This document shows, piece after piece, positions 32,570 to 45,325 of a DNA stretch of 64,000 nucleotides (position 1 is the first letter of the stretch; each line of letters opens with the position of its first letter). Source of the stretch: Chionoecetes opilio (taxonomy: Eukaryota > Arthropoda > Malacostraca > Decapoda > Majidae); the NCBI GenBank assembly GCA_016584305.1, contig JACEEZ010013409.1, positions 19,075 through 83,074 on the forward strand. The letters run 5' to 3'. Both the position numbers and the translations under genes were made by a program. The notes beneath the pieces were generated by a model. It made no database searches. It was not told the origin of the DNA and saw only the letters and a list, made by a program, of their open reading frames with translations.

Positions 32570-34345
32570 CTCATGGACCTCCCGTTGGGGCCTGACGGTG
32601 AGTGCCCAGAAGTCTAGCCTTCTGTGCTTCACCCGAAGGCGTATTCCCCAACATCCCAATGGTCACCATTAATGGGCCCCCAATTTTCCTTCAAAACCCA
32701 GCACAAATTCCCTTGGTTTACTGTTGGATGGCCCCCGCCAAAACCTGGGGCCGCCACATACAGTACCTGGGACCTCGTGCCTCAAGAGGCTTAACTTAAT
32801 GAAGTCCCTTGCAGGGGTCAAGTGGGGTGCGGACAGGAATACCCTCCTTCATTTCTATAGCACTTACATCCGTAGTCGCTTAGACTACGGGTGTGAGGTT
32901 TATGGTGCGGTCTCACCTTCCCTCCTCCACAAGTTAGATGTAATCCAGAATAATGCCCTTCGTATAGCTTTGGGGGCCTTAAAGGTCCTCCCGTCACACC
33001 CCTTCAGGCAGAATCCTCCCTCCCCTCCCTGTCCACACCGACGCTCCACCCTCCTTGTCCGCCCCTAACCAAGCTTGCCTCCTCCCCTAGCTGCCATGCC
33101 CTCCACTCCTTCCTCCGACACGGTAGGGAACCTCTTCAGGGTCCCCTACCGTATCAAGCCCACACACCTTTCGTAGAGCGAGCCCTCCCCCTTCTTTGCT
33201 TCTATCCGGGTGATTCCCCCTCCTTTCGCACTCTGGAGAAGACCTCTCCCGGGGCCCCTTTGTTTCCTCTCCCTTCTCAAATTTTCCCTCTGTCCCTTCA
33301 CACACCTACACCATGGTCCAAGGCCTCCCCTGTCCGGTGCAGGGCAGGTACCTTTTTTACTACCTCCTACACACCCGCTACAATAACTCCCTCCACAATT
33401 ACACACCGACGGCTCCCGTCTGCCAGCCCCTCCATCCGTCGGTGCGGCCATGTTCATCCCGGCCAGGTCACTTGCCACCGCCTGGAGGTTGCCACCCACT
33501 GCCTCCATCCTCACGGCAGAACTCTTTGCATTAGGGAGGGCATCAAGTATGCCACCACCGTGCCCCCTCCTGTGCGTAACCATCTTCACTGACTCCCTCA
33601 CAGCCCTCCAACTTCTCCGTCGTCCCCCCTCACACTCAACCACGCCTTTGCTTCACATCCACCACCTCTTGCTTCATTATCCTCCTCTGGCCACTCATTC
33701 CCCTTCAGTGGGTGCCCTCCCACATTGGTGTCAGGGGCAACACTGTGGCCGACAGGGCGGCGCAGAGGCACACTCCCTCCCTTTTCCCATAGCCCATGAC
33801 CCACAGACCTGACTGATTCACTGACAACCTTCAGACTACATGCAACCGACACTGGGACAAGAGCTGACTGACGCCTTACAGTACACTTCACTTGGACGAA
33901 TACGACATGACACACACACCACATGGGGGACCCACTCCCCCAGCCGTGCCCTGGACACCGCAGTCACCAGACTCCGGATTGGCCACACCCGCCTCAACGC
34001 CCACCTAAAACAAACGGGCATGACAGATGACCCTCACTGCCCCTGGTGCCCCAATACCTGGGAAAAACCTCCTCCTGCAATGTCTTCGCCACCACTCCCA
34101 CCGCACGGCACTCCTCCAATCAAATATAATCCACTCCTCCGCAGACCAACTCTAGGCCGACCTCTTGGGTGGCTCTCCAGACCCTGGCTTGGCCTTCAAA
34201 AAACCTCAAGCACACAAAGGGCCTTCCTACAGAAGTCTGGCCAACTGCACAGGATCTAACCTGCTGATTCATTTGCATCCTGCACCTTCGGGGCACTAGA
34301 GGCTGTGGCACCACAGCCTACACGGCCCCTTCAAACTCCCAACAA
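32570..34345 (+). pseudogene. I/R1-type LINE copy 2, 3' half of ORF2 and tail
   Basis: It begins with the second CTCATGGA duplication and continues the reverse transcriptase. A YIRSRLDYGCEVYGAVSPS peptide at about 32,860-32,920 is the conserved region after the catalytic core. RNase H follows: TDGS at about 33,403, AELFAL at about 33,510, FTDSLTALQLL at about 33,585-33,615, and a shifted SHVG-type motif near 33,720. A C-terminal zinc segment, RLRIGHTRLNAHL then CPWC, is at 33,970-34,055. The 3' end is ACAACAACAAC at 34,340. It abuts GAGCACGTGG, the start of the fold-back region. About 150 bp that separate minisatellite and fold-back in unit 3 were lost. Confidence 0.85.
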
Positions 34346-35345
34346 CAACAACAGGAGCACGTGGCTTCCCTATGTTCTTATTGCGCGGCAGAGATGGGGT
34401 GCAGTCAGTTCGTTCGTACACAAGCTGTTTCGTACACCAGCTGTTTCGTACACCACATACTACCTACAACAGCAATTTCTTCTGAGGTTATTAATCAAAA
34501 CAAAACAAGTCAAAATTTTAGCTTTGAAAAAAAATCCACCGTCACAAACGCCACTAAAGGTATGTATGTAACTGTAGTAAAGCCCTTGTAGCAACAGTAG
34601 TAGCAGTGGTAGTGGTAGTAGTAGCAGTAGTAGTAGTAGTAGTAGTATAGTAGCAGCAGTGGTAGTAGTAGTGATGGGGTGCAGTCAGTTCGTACACAAG
34701 TTGTTTCGTACACCAGTAGATTCGTACACCAAAAAGTTGTTTCGTAGTCTATATGAAACCGTAGTCGTTTCGTACACCAAAAAGTGGGGTAATTATGGAG
34801 GAGAGTTTCACGTTCGTTTTCAGAGACACCAACTACTTTTTCTTGGCCTACAATAGGTGCTTGTTCTAATGGTGCTAGTTTTATTTTGCGAAAAACCCAA
34901 AAAAAAAAAAAAAAATAAAACTAACCAAAACCTTATTTTTTAAATTTGAAACCAAACCTAACCTTATTTTTAAAATGAAACCAAAATTTAAACCAAACCT
35001 AACCTCCCAGGTTTTAAAAAAACCTAATTTTTAACCCTTTAAAACCACAAAAATATACTTTTTTTTTTTTTTTTTTTTGGTTTTCCCCAAAAAAAAACCC
35101 TAGCACCATTAGAAAAAAGCACCTTTTGTAGGCCAAAAAAAAGTATTGGTTTTCCTCAAAAAAAGGGAACTTAAAAATTTCCCCTACATTTTAAACCCAA
35201 AAAGTTTTTTTCGTACACTAGCTCGGGTTTTTGAACTTGTTTACTAGATTTTCCAAAAAACGGCACCACAGGTAGGGACAAAAAACTCAAAATAAATTTG
35301 TACGAAACCCTCCCCAAAACCCTGGGGTACGAAAAAACTTGTGTC
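34346..35345. mobile_element. TTTCGTAC fold-back element, unit 2
   Basis: It matches 48,094-49,030. CGTACACAAGCTGTTTCG motifs lie at 34,415-34,455 and 34,690-34,770, and a TAG-rich microsatellite at 34,585-34,672. The left hairpin arm is 34,795-34,895, a CCTAACC-type loop with poly-A/poly-T is 34,895-35,075, and the right arm is about 35,080-35,190. A region of outward-facing GTACGAAAC motifs extends to 35,345. No protein is encoded. Confidence 0.75.
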
Positions 35346-35411
35346 CCGAAACTCCCTGTAACCGTTATGTTTGTATTTTCTATGCTTTGACCTAAAAACG
35401 AACAAAAGGGT

Positions 35412-35683
35412 TACCGTAGTAACCTATAGTCCCCCAGTCACTCGTCATGAACTAAGGTCGCCAGGCACAATATTTTTAAAATTTTTGGGCATCACTACAC
35501 CCTTGTTGTTCACGAAGACTGTAGGGGTGAGTACACATATAATTAAACTACTGTGCATGCCCTCTTCATTTGGCACATACAAGTCTGTAGTTATGCAAAA
35601 ATTTCGTAATATTTTTGTCCCGGGGCGAAATAGTGCAGTGGCAAGGGGACTGGGGGACAAAGGGTTTTATCTACGGTAAAAGC
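35412..35683. mobile_element. Small hairpin element, unit 2
   Basis: Left arm starts TTACCGTAG near 35,411 and right arm ends TATCTACGGTAAAAG at about 35,683. It is the degraded copy of 49,071-49,340. Confidence 0.65.
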
Positions 35684-35779
35684 CGGGGGAAATTTTAGGG
35701 GGGCCCCGAGCGTCCCATGTTTTTTGTTTTTATGATTACGATTGCGTATTCTTTTATCGGGATTTATCCCTTTAACTTT

Positions 35780-36740
35780 GCTGGGGGAAATTTTTTTTAT
35801 GTCAAAAAACATATTTTAATGGAGTCTTACCAAAATCAATCCCCCTTTTCCCTATCTCTCCCGACACATTACCCTAGTAATCAACTAACAAAGGATACTT
35901 ACGGTGGTGGGGGTTGAATCTTGTAGGCTTTATCAACACTGCCTTTTTCCTGTGATCCGATGGGGTGGGCGCTTGATCAGGGCCCCGCCTAATCAATCCC
36001 CTTTGTTCTACCCTCATCCAAACACATTACCTTAGCAAAATAACTAACGGATATTATCGGTGGATAGTGGGTTGAATCTTTGTAGGCTTTTACAACACTG
36101 CCTGTTCCTGTGATCCGATGGGGGTCCCCGCGTGATCAGGGCCCCCCCCGTGAATGACAAAAGGTGGAGGCGTTATTTGGGGGTTGGCGTCAAGGAAGCT
36201 TTTAGGACTTAATAGACGCAGTTATTTTTGGGACCGGCGGATTTTTAAAATCGGTGTTGAATCGTCCTATTTTTTATCACTTATTGTACAATTAACGTAT
36301 GTACAAAATTCTTCTTTAAATCAAAAAAAGAGATTTTAAACCCTCGATAGGGTCTGGAAAGTACTAAAATTTCCGGGAGTTTGGGGGAGCACCCCCCGGC
36401 CCACAAAAAATTTTCCACTTGTCCCTTTTTGGGTTAGCAAGCAGGTGGCCCCCACGTTTGGGTTTTGCAAATTTAAAGTACGGCCCCCATGAGTACCCGG
36501 GTTTCAAATTAAGGTGCAAAGTTTAAATATTACTTTGAATGTTCAATTTTTCCCTACCCAGCACTTATCACTTACTCAAAAACCCTTAAATTAAAACCCC
36601 ATTACCATTTAAATTATATTTTATACTTTCCCTTTACTCACCCCATGAGGAGGGGGACAGTAACCCCCTCACTAGGGGGGGGGAAAAACCCACCACTCAA
36701 ACCAAATTTTTAGGGGGGGTTTTTTGGTGGATAATTTCCA
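35780..36740. other. Unit-2-specific insert with a two-copy 143-bp tandem repeat
   Basis: Unit 3 runs directly from the equivalent of 35,770 to 36,745 (49,395-49,435), so about 960 bp are extra here. Within it a unit containing CACTGCCTGTTCCTGTGATC and GATCAGGGCCCC occurs twice, about 142 bp apart (centred 35,960 and 36,105). A single related word is in the unit-1-specific region at 5,130. The insert has no clear gene. Terminal structure is not visible. Confidence 0.5.
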
Positions 36741-37959
36741 CAATTGTTTTGGGAATTAATCAAGTATGTCGCGGTAGAAAAAAGGTTTTTGGGGCCCCTG
36801 AAATGCCCTTATTTCAACCGAAAAACCAGAAAAAAAAGGGGGCCTATCTAGTCGTATTGTAGATACACAAAATTTTCGCCAGGAAAAACTTTTTTTTCGC
36901 TTTTACAACGTGTGGGGGGGCGTTAATACTTACATTTCTACTCCATGTTTTCCCGGAAAGTTAAAAGGGGGCTCCCCTGGGAGTCTGTGCCATTTTGTGT
37001 TTTCATCTGTGCATAGTGGGGGCTATAAAAAATTTCCCCCCCCCAAAAAAAAAATTAAAACAGAATCACAGAATCACACATTCAAAACCCAATTACAAAA
37101 ATTTTAAACCGAGGGGCGACTTTGTGACGGGCTACACAAAGGTCGTTTTCTAGTGTTTATGTTCTGAGTGTCCCCCCCGCCGTCGTCGTGGGGCAAAAAA
37201 AAAAAAAACGTATTGAAGTTGAAAAACCGTCTATACTTGCGATCCCAAAACAAAAAACCCGTAAAAACGGGGGTGGTTTATACAGTCATGAAAATAACTA
37301 CTGTTTTATCATTTTCAGGGGCACAGACCCCGTAGAAAGTAAAGGCTATCATTACTTAAAATATGGCGCCTGGCGACATTAGGGCAGGGGGGGGGACTAT
37401 ATTTTTTTATTACTAGTTATATTACGTTGAGTATACCTATAGTTAAGCCATCATAAAAGGGGGGGAAATAAGTTTTCATATTTTTATTTTAAACAGAAGT
37501 GACTAATTTGCGAAAAAAGGCCTAGATAAAAATGTTTCCTAAATCCAATAAGGCGAACAAAAAAACCCACACTCCCAATTGTGTCGGGAATTCTGGTCCT
37601 AGTTTTAAAATAACACCTTTTATGGTTTGCAGGAGTGCCCACGGGCTGCCGGGGCCCCCAGGAGCAAAAGGGACAAAGATTCGTGAGTAGAAGGGTGCAG
37701 GGTTTGGCCCAGTTCCCCTTTAATAATAGCTTTTCCAGTCACTTTTTTGTAGGTCTCAAAAAATAAGAGGGGCCCATCCCAATGACCCGTGTGCTGTTAT
37801 GGGAATTTTTTTGGGAAAGGGCGGGCAATATTGACACCCCACAAAAACAACACACACACCCACACCCCCAAAACAAAACACACCCACAAACACACACACA
37901 CACACAAGTTTCCCTTGTTCTTGGTAATTAAACGCTCAAATTACTAATAGGGCATCTTT
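36741..37959. other. Non-coding spacer, unit 2
   Basis: It corresponds to 49,430-50,452. It includes TATGTCGCGGTAGAA at about 36,767, GTTCTGAGTGTCC near 37,160 and a CA-rich microsatellite at 37,840-37,905. Small open frames are unsupported. Confidence 0.5.
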
Positions 37960-39032
37960 ACGGGTTAAACCTTTTAATTCGTTTAAAATTGGGTGGAGAC
38001 CGGGGGTCGTATTAGCTGATGGTTTATTTTACTTCATATATATTTCTCTATTCATGTTGCCCCTTATCTGCCATAGTTTTTTTAGTTATTAAAAAAAACG
38101 TGATTTAAAAAAAAAATTAAAGGCTTGAAAAATTTTGCAATTTTTTTTGAAAAATAGTTTTCCCTTAAAAAATTTGATCCCTGCATTTTTTTGGGGGCAT
38201 GTTTGAACACGAATCTGGAGTCAATTTTTTCAGTTACAAGGATTATAAGTCCCTTTTCAGCCAATTACAATGACTGATATTTTCCGATTTTCCTTAAAAA
38301 AACCAAAAATTAGACAAAACTTACTAAAAGACATAAAAAAAACTAGGCATTGCTAGATTAATCATTACTTAAAATAAAAACGACCCGTATAATTATTTTC
38401 ATTTAATTTAGTAATATTTTATTAATCCCTTTTTGACCCACCCAGTGTTTGGGTCAAAGTTTTTTAAAAAAACCTGGGAAATACATAGCTCCTGGGGGAT
38501 TTTTTTATGCCCCCCATGACTCCTGTAGGATACTGAAGGACCCAAAAGGGGGCCCGTGAAGACTCGGAAGGTTTGGTATACAAACCCAAAGGGATATATA
38601 AAAAAAATAGTTCTTCCTCCTCCCATTTCCTCTCCCCCCTTTTTCTTCTCTTCCTTCCCCCTCCCTTCCTTGTCCCCCCTCCTTCCTTCCCCTCCCCCTC
38701 CCCCCTTCCCCCCTTTCCTTTCCCTGTCCCCCTCCCCCCTTTTCCCCCCCTTTCCCCTCACCCCCATCCCCTTCCTCCCCCCTTTCCCCCGCCTTTTTCC
38801 CTCCGCCTATTGTTTTATACGTAAGATCATATATCAGTTTCACCGGGGCAGCCGCGGCAACCGCATGGGAGGGGTCGGACTCCCACTGGGCCACTAGTAA
38901 GGCTAAGGAAAATTCAAAAACTAGTTTCAATTAGGGAAAAGTTATAAAAAGTTTTGAACTGGCCTGAAACGGTTGAATTACCCGAATTTTGAATTATAGG
39001 GGTTTCCCAAATTTAGAGGGGGTTTTAAACTG
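37960..39032. mobile_element. pogo/Tigger-like non-autonomous element, unit 2
   Basis: The left end ACGGGTTAAACC is a corrupted form of the CAGTAAACCTCTCTAA terminus. The right end TTTAGAGGGGGTTTTAAACTG is followed by TA. A pyrimidine tract lies at 38,605-38,810. The interior corresponds to 50,455-51,511. No transposase. Confidence 0.55.
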
Positions 39033-39087
39033 TAAGTCCATTTTTTCCCCATTGCTCACAAAATTGACGCAGCGTAAATAATGTGGG

Positions 39088-39137
39088 CCTCTCTCTCTTT
39101 CTCTCTCCCCTCTCTCTCTCTCTCTCTCTCTCCTCTC
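39088..39137. repeat. (CT)n microsatellite, unit 2
   Basis: Uninterrupted CTCTCT runs between the pogo-like element and the CR1-like LINE. Confidence 0.8.
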
Positions 39138-39199
39138 TTGCAGGTATTTAAAATGTCAGTTTTACCCAAGTTTTTCTTTCTTTATTTAGAGGATGAAAA

Positions 39200-40804
39200 T
39201 TATCCTTTTTATCATGTCCTGTACCACATAGGATTTTGGTGGGGCGGTGTATTTACCTATTTTGTAACATACGGGAAAAAGATTTAAATGCCCCCGTACT
39301 GCCTTTGTCCCCCAAAATCTACTATTTTCCACCCCTTTTTTTTTGGGCCTTTGAAGCCCGAATACTTTTTGGGCATTAACATTTTTTTGCATAAAAGGTT
39401 TTTCCCAGGCTTCTATGCTTCATAAGGGAACCCCCTGAAATTTTTTTTATTCCCTCTTGCAGGGTTGCCCTTTTCCCAATTTCTTCTCATGACCTCTTGT
39501 ACTTCTTTCGTCCCACAAAAACCCCGATAATTTCATCAATTTTTTCCGGGACCCATTGATGCTCTATCCATTTCCCCTTTTAAAATCCCCCCCTTTCTCT
39601 TTTTTTCCCAAGTTTTGGGAATTTTTTGGGTCTTGAAAGTTTTTTTTTCTATATTAGTCTCTCAGGCTTGGGGGGCCTTTTTTTGTGGTGCTTTTTTGTT
39701 TTTTCCCCAATCTTTTTTATGCCCTTTTTTGATGTGGTAAACCAAAATAAAATCCCGCATTTTCCAAACCTTGGTCGAATCAAAGATTTTATCAATTTTT
39801 TGGGAATCTTCTCATCATCCAGATTTTTAAATGCCATTCTTATTTTCCCTCAGCAAGGGTTATGCATCTCCTGTGATCTTTTTTATATGCTTCTCTGGTG
39901 ACAAATTGCCCCTTTAATCCATACTCCCAGATTTTTTTTCGCCCTTTTTGTTTTGATTATCCATTCTTTTCCCCATCAAAAAATTATTTTCCCTCTCTGT
40001 CTTTTTTTTGCTCCCGGCCCTTTTCCCATCATTTTTCCCACTTTTTGGCTTTAAAACCCTTTTCCCCCTATTTAACTCCATCTAAAAAATTTATCTAGAC
40101 CCTTTTTTGAAAAACCTCCCCATTTCCCTCTTTACTTTCTACTTTTCTTAGTAATTTGGGCCTCTAAGCAAAAAAAAAACTCATTAATTTTTAAACCCCT
40201 TTCTGCCATATCATTTACATAAAACCAAGAAAAACCCACGGGGGCCCAATACTGATCCTTGGGGAAACTCCATTTTATCACACTGAAAAATTTTCTGATT
40301 TTTTTGATCTTTTATTACTGTTCTCATAAATCTTTTTCCCCAAAAAGTCTTCCCTTTCCACTTCACCCAAACCCCCCTTAAATTTCCTCCTCATGTTTTT
40401 TAGCTTCCGGGCGGTCTTTTAAATAAAAGGTCCCTTTTGTAAAATGCCTTTTTAGGCCCAAAGAAAAATGAAAATCGCCCCCACCCTTCTTTTTCCCTGT
40501 GCCCCACATCGTTTCCACTAAAGTAAAAGCTCAATAGTTTTGTTGTACATGACTTTCCCTCCTTTTAAACCCAAAAAACTGGCCCCCGAAAGTTTTGTTT
40601 GTCTCTTCCAAATTTTTTAAACCCAAATCTGTCCTTCAAAATTTGTTCACAACATTTTCCCCCACTAAAATTGTTATGATACGGCCTTTAATTTAGTGGT
40701 TCTTCTTTTTTAACCTCCTTTTAAATTGGGGCACAATTTTGCTTTTTTTCCAATCAAGCGGAACTCTGCTCCCCTTGGGGGTTTCCCGTTGAGGGGAAAA
40801 GAGC
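39200..40804 (-). pseudogene. CR1-like LINE, reverse transcriptase and C-terminal part, unit 2
   Basis: Counterpart of 7,760-9,290 and 51,620-53,135, in heavily homopolymer-distorted sequence. The minus-strand peptide MAFKNLDDEKIPKKLIKSLI lies at 39,760-39,837, with RPRFGKCGILF next to it. The 5' truncation with hairpin remnant lies at 40,741-40,804. Confidence 0.75.
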
Positions 40805-41260
40805 GTGTGTGTGTGTTGTGTGCAGTGAGGGAGTGCATGGACACCCTTTCAGCCTGTTTTTTATTTGGTGCACTCACCCCCACCCCAAACCAAATTTTTG
40901 ACTTCATTGCCCAAAAATAGCGGTGATGTATGTCACTGCTGTGTTTTGGGAGAGGGGGTGGGTGAGGCTTCCCCGTTGGTGGCCTTACTCTTGGTGCACA
41001 CACTGGCTAGGTGTTGGTTTGGGGGGTGAAACAGGAACCACCCCTTTAAGGAAGCACTTGGGCCCGCTTGTGGTGCTGAGGCCCCCCAAAGTTACAGGGG
41101 TGAGGTGAAGAGTCCAGGTCGGGCCCCAAACCAGGATGCTCCCGGGGTTCCCTTTTATTAGGGGGAAAGCTTGGTTCATCCCCGGGGCCCCCCACCGGAG
41201 TTTTTTGCAGGGCCGCTGAAAGCCTCCCACCCCCGGGGGGCTGGCAGAAGTAGTGCTGCA
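40805..41260 (+). other. Upstream flank of the zinc-finger array, unit 2
   Basis: Shared with 9,291-9,733 and 53,168-53,615. A GT microsatellite at about 40,805-40,820 opens it. No secure regulatory site. Confidence 0.4.
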
Positions 41261-43016
41261 ATGGAGGGCGTGAGCACCTACACTTGTTTATGAAATTGGC
41301 AAAGGTTTGGGTCCAGCAAGGCTGGCATTACTGCCACATCCTCATCCATACACGCAAGACAGAGCTGAGGTGTGACCACCCGTGGCAAAATTTTTTACTG
41401 TAAAAGGAAATTTTCTTAGGCCACATGCTCCCCACAAATTTGGGGAAGAAACTTTTAGTGTCGGATGCAGGAAAACATTTAAAACCCGCCCAAAAGAAAA
41501 CTTAACAAAAACAAACCCACCCAACCCCTGGTGAGAGAAAAATTTTTAGTGCCAGGAGTGAGGAAAACATTTTTCCTGCAAGAAACCATCTTAACACACA
41601 CATGCTCACCCCACTGGTGAGAGAAACTTTTAGTGTCAGGATGTTTGGAAAAAAATTTAAACCCGCAAGAAACAGTCCCTTTAAAAAAAACACATGCTCA
41701 CCCACACTGGTGAGAGAAAATTTTATGCCAAGGATGTAGGAAAAATTTACCCCGGAAAAAAGCATTTCAAATCCACCATGCTCACCCACACTGGGGAGGG
41801 GAAAATTTATGTCAGGAGTGTAAAGGAAAAAATTTTCCCGCAAGGCAATTTTTAAAAAAACACATGCTCACCCCCCCACTGGTGAGAGGGAAAATTTTGA
41901 GTGTCAGGAGTGTAGGAAAACATTCACCCCGAAAAAGCACTCTTAACGCCCCACCCCCCCCCTCCCCCACTGGGGTGAGAAACCCTTTTGTGTTTAGGAG
42001 TGTAGGAAAAAAATTTACCTGCAAAAAGCAGTCTTAAAAAACCCATCCCCACCCACACTGGTGTGAGAAACTTTGAGTGCCAGGAGTGTAGGGGAAAAAA
42101 TTCAAGCAGAAAAAGCACTCTAACCACACATGCTCACCCACACTGGGGAGAGAAAACTTTGGGGGGTCAGGAGTGGGGAGGAAAAAATTTACCTGAAAAA
42201 GCAGTTTTTAACAAAAAAACATCCTCACCCACACTGGTGTGAAAACTTTGAGTGGGGAGGAGGTTTTGGAAAACTTTACCTTAAAAGCATTTTTAACAAA
42301 ACACATGGCCCCCACCCCCACTGGTGTTAGAAACTTTTGGGGTTTCCCGGAGTGTAGGGAAAAAATTCACCCAGAAGAGCCCTCTTAAAGCACACATGCT
42401 CCCCCACTGGTGAGAGAAATTTTGGGGGGTCAGGGGTGGGAGGAAAACATTTACCTGCAAGAGCATCTTAAAAAACATCCTTACCCACACGGGGGTAGAA
42501 ACTTTTTAGTGCCAGGGGGTGGGAGGAAAAAAAATTTTTCCTGCAAGAGAGTCCCTTTAAAAAAAAAATTTCCCCACCCACACTGGTGGGAAAATTTTTA
42601 GTGCCAGGAGTGTAAAAAAAATTTACCTGCAAGAGCAGGGCTAACAAAAAACTCCTCACCCACACTGGTGTGAGGGGAAAATTTGTTTGTTTAGGAGTGT
42701 AGGAAAACATTTTCCTGCAAGAGCAGTCTTAAAAAAAACATCCTCACCCCCCCCCGGGGGAGAGAAACTTTGAGTGCCGGAGTGTTTAAAAAAAATCTTT
42801 TTCCCAGAAGGGGAAATCTGAAAACCCCCACATTTGGGCACTCCCACACTGGTGAGAGAAATTTGAGTTGGGCAGGAGTGTGGTAAAACATTTACCCTTT
42901 AAAAGCAAACTTAAAAAAGACACGTTTCACCCCCACTGGTGAGAGGGTACGGTGTGATTTTTCGACAAGTGTTTTCCAGAAGAGTCGTGTTTTCCAGGCA
43001 TATCCAACACACCTGG
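41261..43016 (+). pseudogene. C2H2 zinc-finger array, unit 2 (about 20 fingers, frame destroyed)
   Basis: ATG at 41,261 begins MEGVSTYTC as in the other copies. I count about 17 of the 84-bp finger units marked by GGTGAGAGAAACTTT-like linkers. They lie between two N-terminal fingers and the distinct last finger, whose remnant GTGTTTTCCAGAAGAGTCGTG is at about 42,970. The copy is badly distorted by homopolymer expansion (AAAAAA, CCCCC), and no finger chain stays in frame. The count is approximate. Biological role as for the unit 1 copy. Confidence 0.75.
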
Positions 43017-43164
43017 AGGAGGGGGTGGGGGGGGGTTTTGGGGCCCTTCAATGTAAAGTAAAACAGGGGGACCCTTTGGGGTAACGCCAAAAGGGTCCCT
43101 TTTGTAAAAGCCCCGCGCCTGAGATTTTATGACGTTACGGACGGAGTCTGTAAAGAGGCCACCG

Positions 43165-43845
43165 AGATGACAATTTACCCACCTAATATATGTTTTTTCG
43201 TATAAAAAATATACTGTTATCTTCGGGAAATGTTTGTTCCTTAAAATTATCAAAAAAAAAAACTGTAAAAAAACACTAAAGAAATGCCATTATGAGAAAT
43301 TTAAGAAAAATTTCATTTAACTTTTAAAATCTTCGCCTTTAAAAATTTTGCCGAAAAAAAATTTTAAAATGGGAATATCAATAGAAGCCCGGGAAATTTT
43401 AAAATTAGCTTTCCCCTTTCTATATTTTTTATCTGATAAATGAATTGCCCATGCCCTAAATTTTGTGTTAACTAAAAAAATAACATCATCAATCGGGGAA
43501 TTTTTTTCCCCATTTATGGGTGTTATTTTTTTAGTTAACCTTTAATTTTTTGTATGGTTCTAATTCATTTATCAAAAAACTAAATTTTAAACAATGGGAA
43601 AATGAAATTTAAAATTCCCCCTTTTTATTGAGTTTTCCCTGTTTAAAAAGTTTTTTTGAGCAAAAAAATCAAAAAGGGGAAGAGTTTTTTAAATTCTGCA
43701 TATTTTTTTGAGTTTTCGTAATGGCATTTTCCCTTTTGTGTGTTTTTTCGGTTTTTTATTTTATAATATTTTAGAACAAAAATTCCGAAGATAAAAAGAT
43801 ATTTTTATTTTTGATAAAAAAAAATTAGGTAGGAAAAATTTCCCC
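43165..43845. mobile_element. Palindromic fold-back element, unit 2
   Basis: Left terminus CCCACCTAATATATG at about 43,179, core with CATCATCAATCGGGG near 43,485, right terminus AAATTAGGTAGG at about 43,822-43,833. Arms are mutually reverse-complementary over roughly 300 bp despite indels. Confidence 0.75.
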
Positions 43846-44385
43846 CAAATTTTATGAGGGTTTTTGGTTCGGGAGCCGACTCTGATGATGACGTCACCCG
43901 GGCCCCTCTCGCCTCCCAGACGCCCGGCTTTCCCACATAGAGACGGCTTTGGGAACGCTGTCGGGGCTCAGAGGAGAAATCACACACAGATAAAAAGCCG
44001 GGGAATAGCCAGAGTTCCGTACAAGAGAGAGTGGGCAGGAGGTTTTGGGGCTCAGGAAAAATTTCCCAAAAATATTAAAACCTGCAAGTGCCCAACCCGG
44101 GTCTCCCCCTTCCCCCTTTTCTAAGGTAAAATATACGGGAGTTTAAAACATAGGGGAAAAAAAAAGATACCAAAGGGTTTGCTATTGGGGCCCATAAAGA
44201 GGGGATCTGGGAACTACCTTTTACTAACTATCAACTAAAAGTATGAGGGCAATTTTGGGAAAAAAGGAAAACCATGTCCCCAAAGAAAAATAGAAAAAAT
44301 GGAAATTTTTGTAAATGGAAAAATGATAGGATATGAAGTTATGTAACTACAAAAAACCGTGACCCCTAATCGATCCCCGGGGGGT
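43846..44385. other. Shared non-coding spacer, unit 2
   Basis: Counterpart of 11,861-12,385. It contains GATGATGACGTCACC near 43,883 and GAATAGCCAGAGTTCC near 44,002. Nothing codable. Confidence 0.45.
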
Positions 44386-45195
44386 ATAATATGAATTGAA
44401 AGGGGAAATATCAAAACCCATTTTTCTTTACAGTACCGTCAATTTTGTTTTTTTTAAAAAAAGTTTTTGTGCGGTTCGACAAAAAATTAAATGGTAATTT
44501 TTTTTCCATTTGATTGACAAAAATCTAACATTGAAAAATTTTTCTTTCGGAGATCCCCGTGATTTAACTTTGACCCTTCAGTTTTAAAAAACCCGTTGCT
44601 TTTGTCACTTAAAAGGAAAAAACTCGAATAGGTTCTCTTGATTAAAGACATCAAATCCTTTAACGATCTTAAAGGGTTTTTACAAATCCCCCCGGATTCT
44701 ACGATCCTTTTAAGGAAAACATATTAAAATTTCCCCCAATCTCTCCCTTTATAAGATAAAATTTTAGAGATGGAATTTGTTTTTGGGGGGGTCTTCTTTG
44801 AAAATGATTCCCAAATTTTGGGTTGATCTTTTTCGAAAAAGGGGGACCAGAATGAACGGCATATTCTAAGTGGGCCTAACCAAGGAATGTATAATCGTGT
44901 CATTACTTTCGGATTTTTTGTTCAAAAATTGCGTTTTTTAAAGAAGCCCCAAAATCATATTTTTCCCTTTTTAAATGGCAGCCCAGGCAATGCTTACTGG
45001 GTTTTTAAAATCATTACTGATTATGACACCCCAAATCCCCTTTTTCCCGCTGACTTCAGTTTTTTTAAAGATTTTTTTTGGGATTTTGATATTTATTTGG
45101 TTATCGTTGCCATATGCAATTTCTTTACATTTTTCGGGAAATTTTAAATTTTTAAAAGCCATTTTCACTCCAATTTTGATAGTTTGTCCAGATCA
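44386..45195 (-). pseudogene. CR1-like LINE C-terminal part, second family, unit 2
   Basis: Counterpart of 12,386-13,110. Identity is clear at nucleotide level (for example ACATCAAATCCTTTAACGAT near 44,650 and GTGTCATTACTTTCGGATTT near 44,898). Frames are lost to indels. Confidence 0.75.
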
Positions 45196-45199
45196 CGTT

Positions 45200-45300
45200 G
45201 TATGAGGGGAGGAGGAGAGGGAAGGAGGAGGAGGGGGAGGGGAGAGAGAAAAGGAAAGGGAAAGGGAAAAAAGCAAATGGATTACTTAACGTGAAGAGAG
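45200..45300. repeat. GA-rich tract, unit 2
   Basis: GAGGGGAGGAGG- and GAAAGGGAAAGGGA-type sequence, counterpart of 13,111-13,241. Confidence 0.7.
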
Positions 45301-45325
45301 AGAAGAGGGGGAGAAGCTATTTAAG

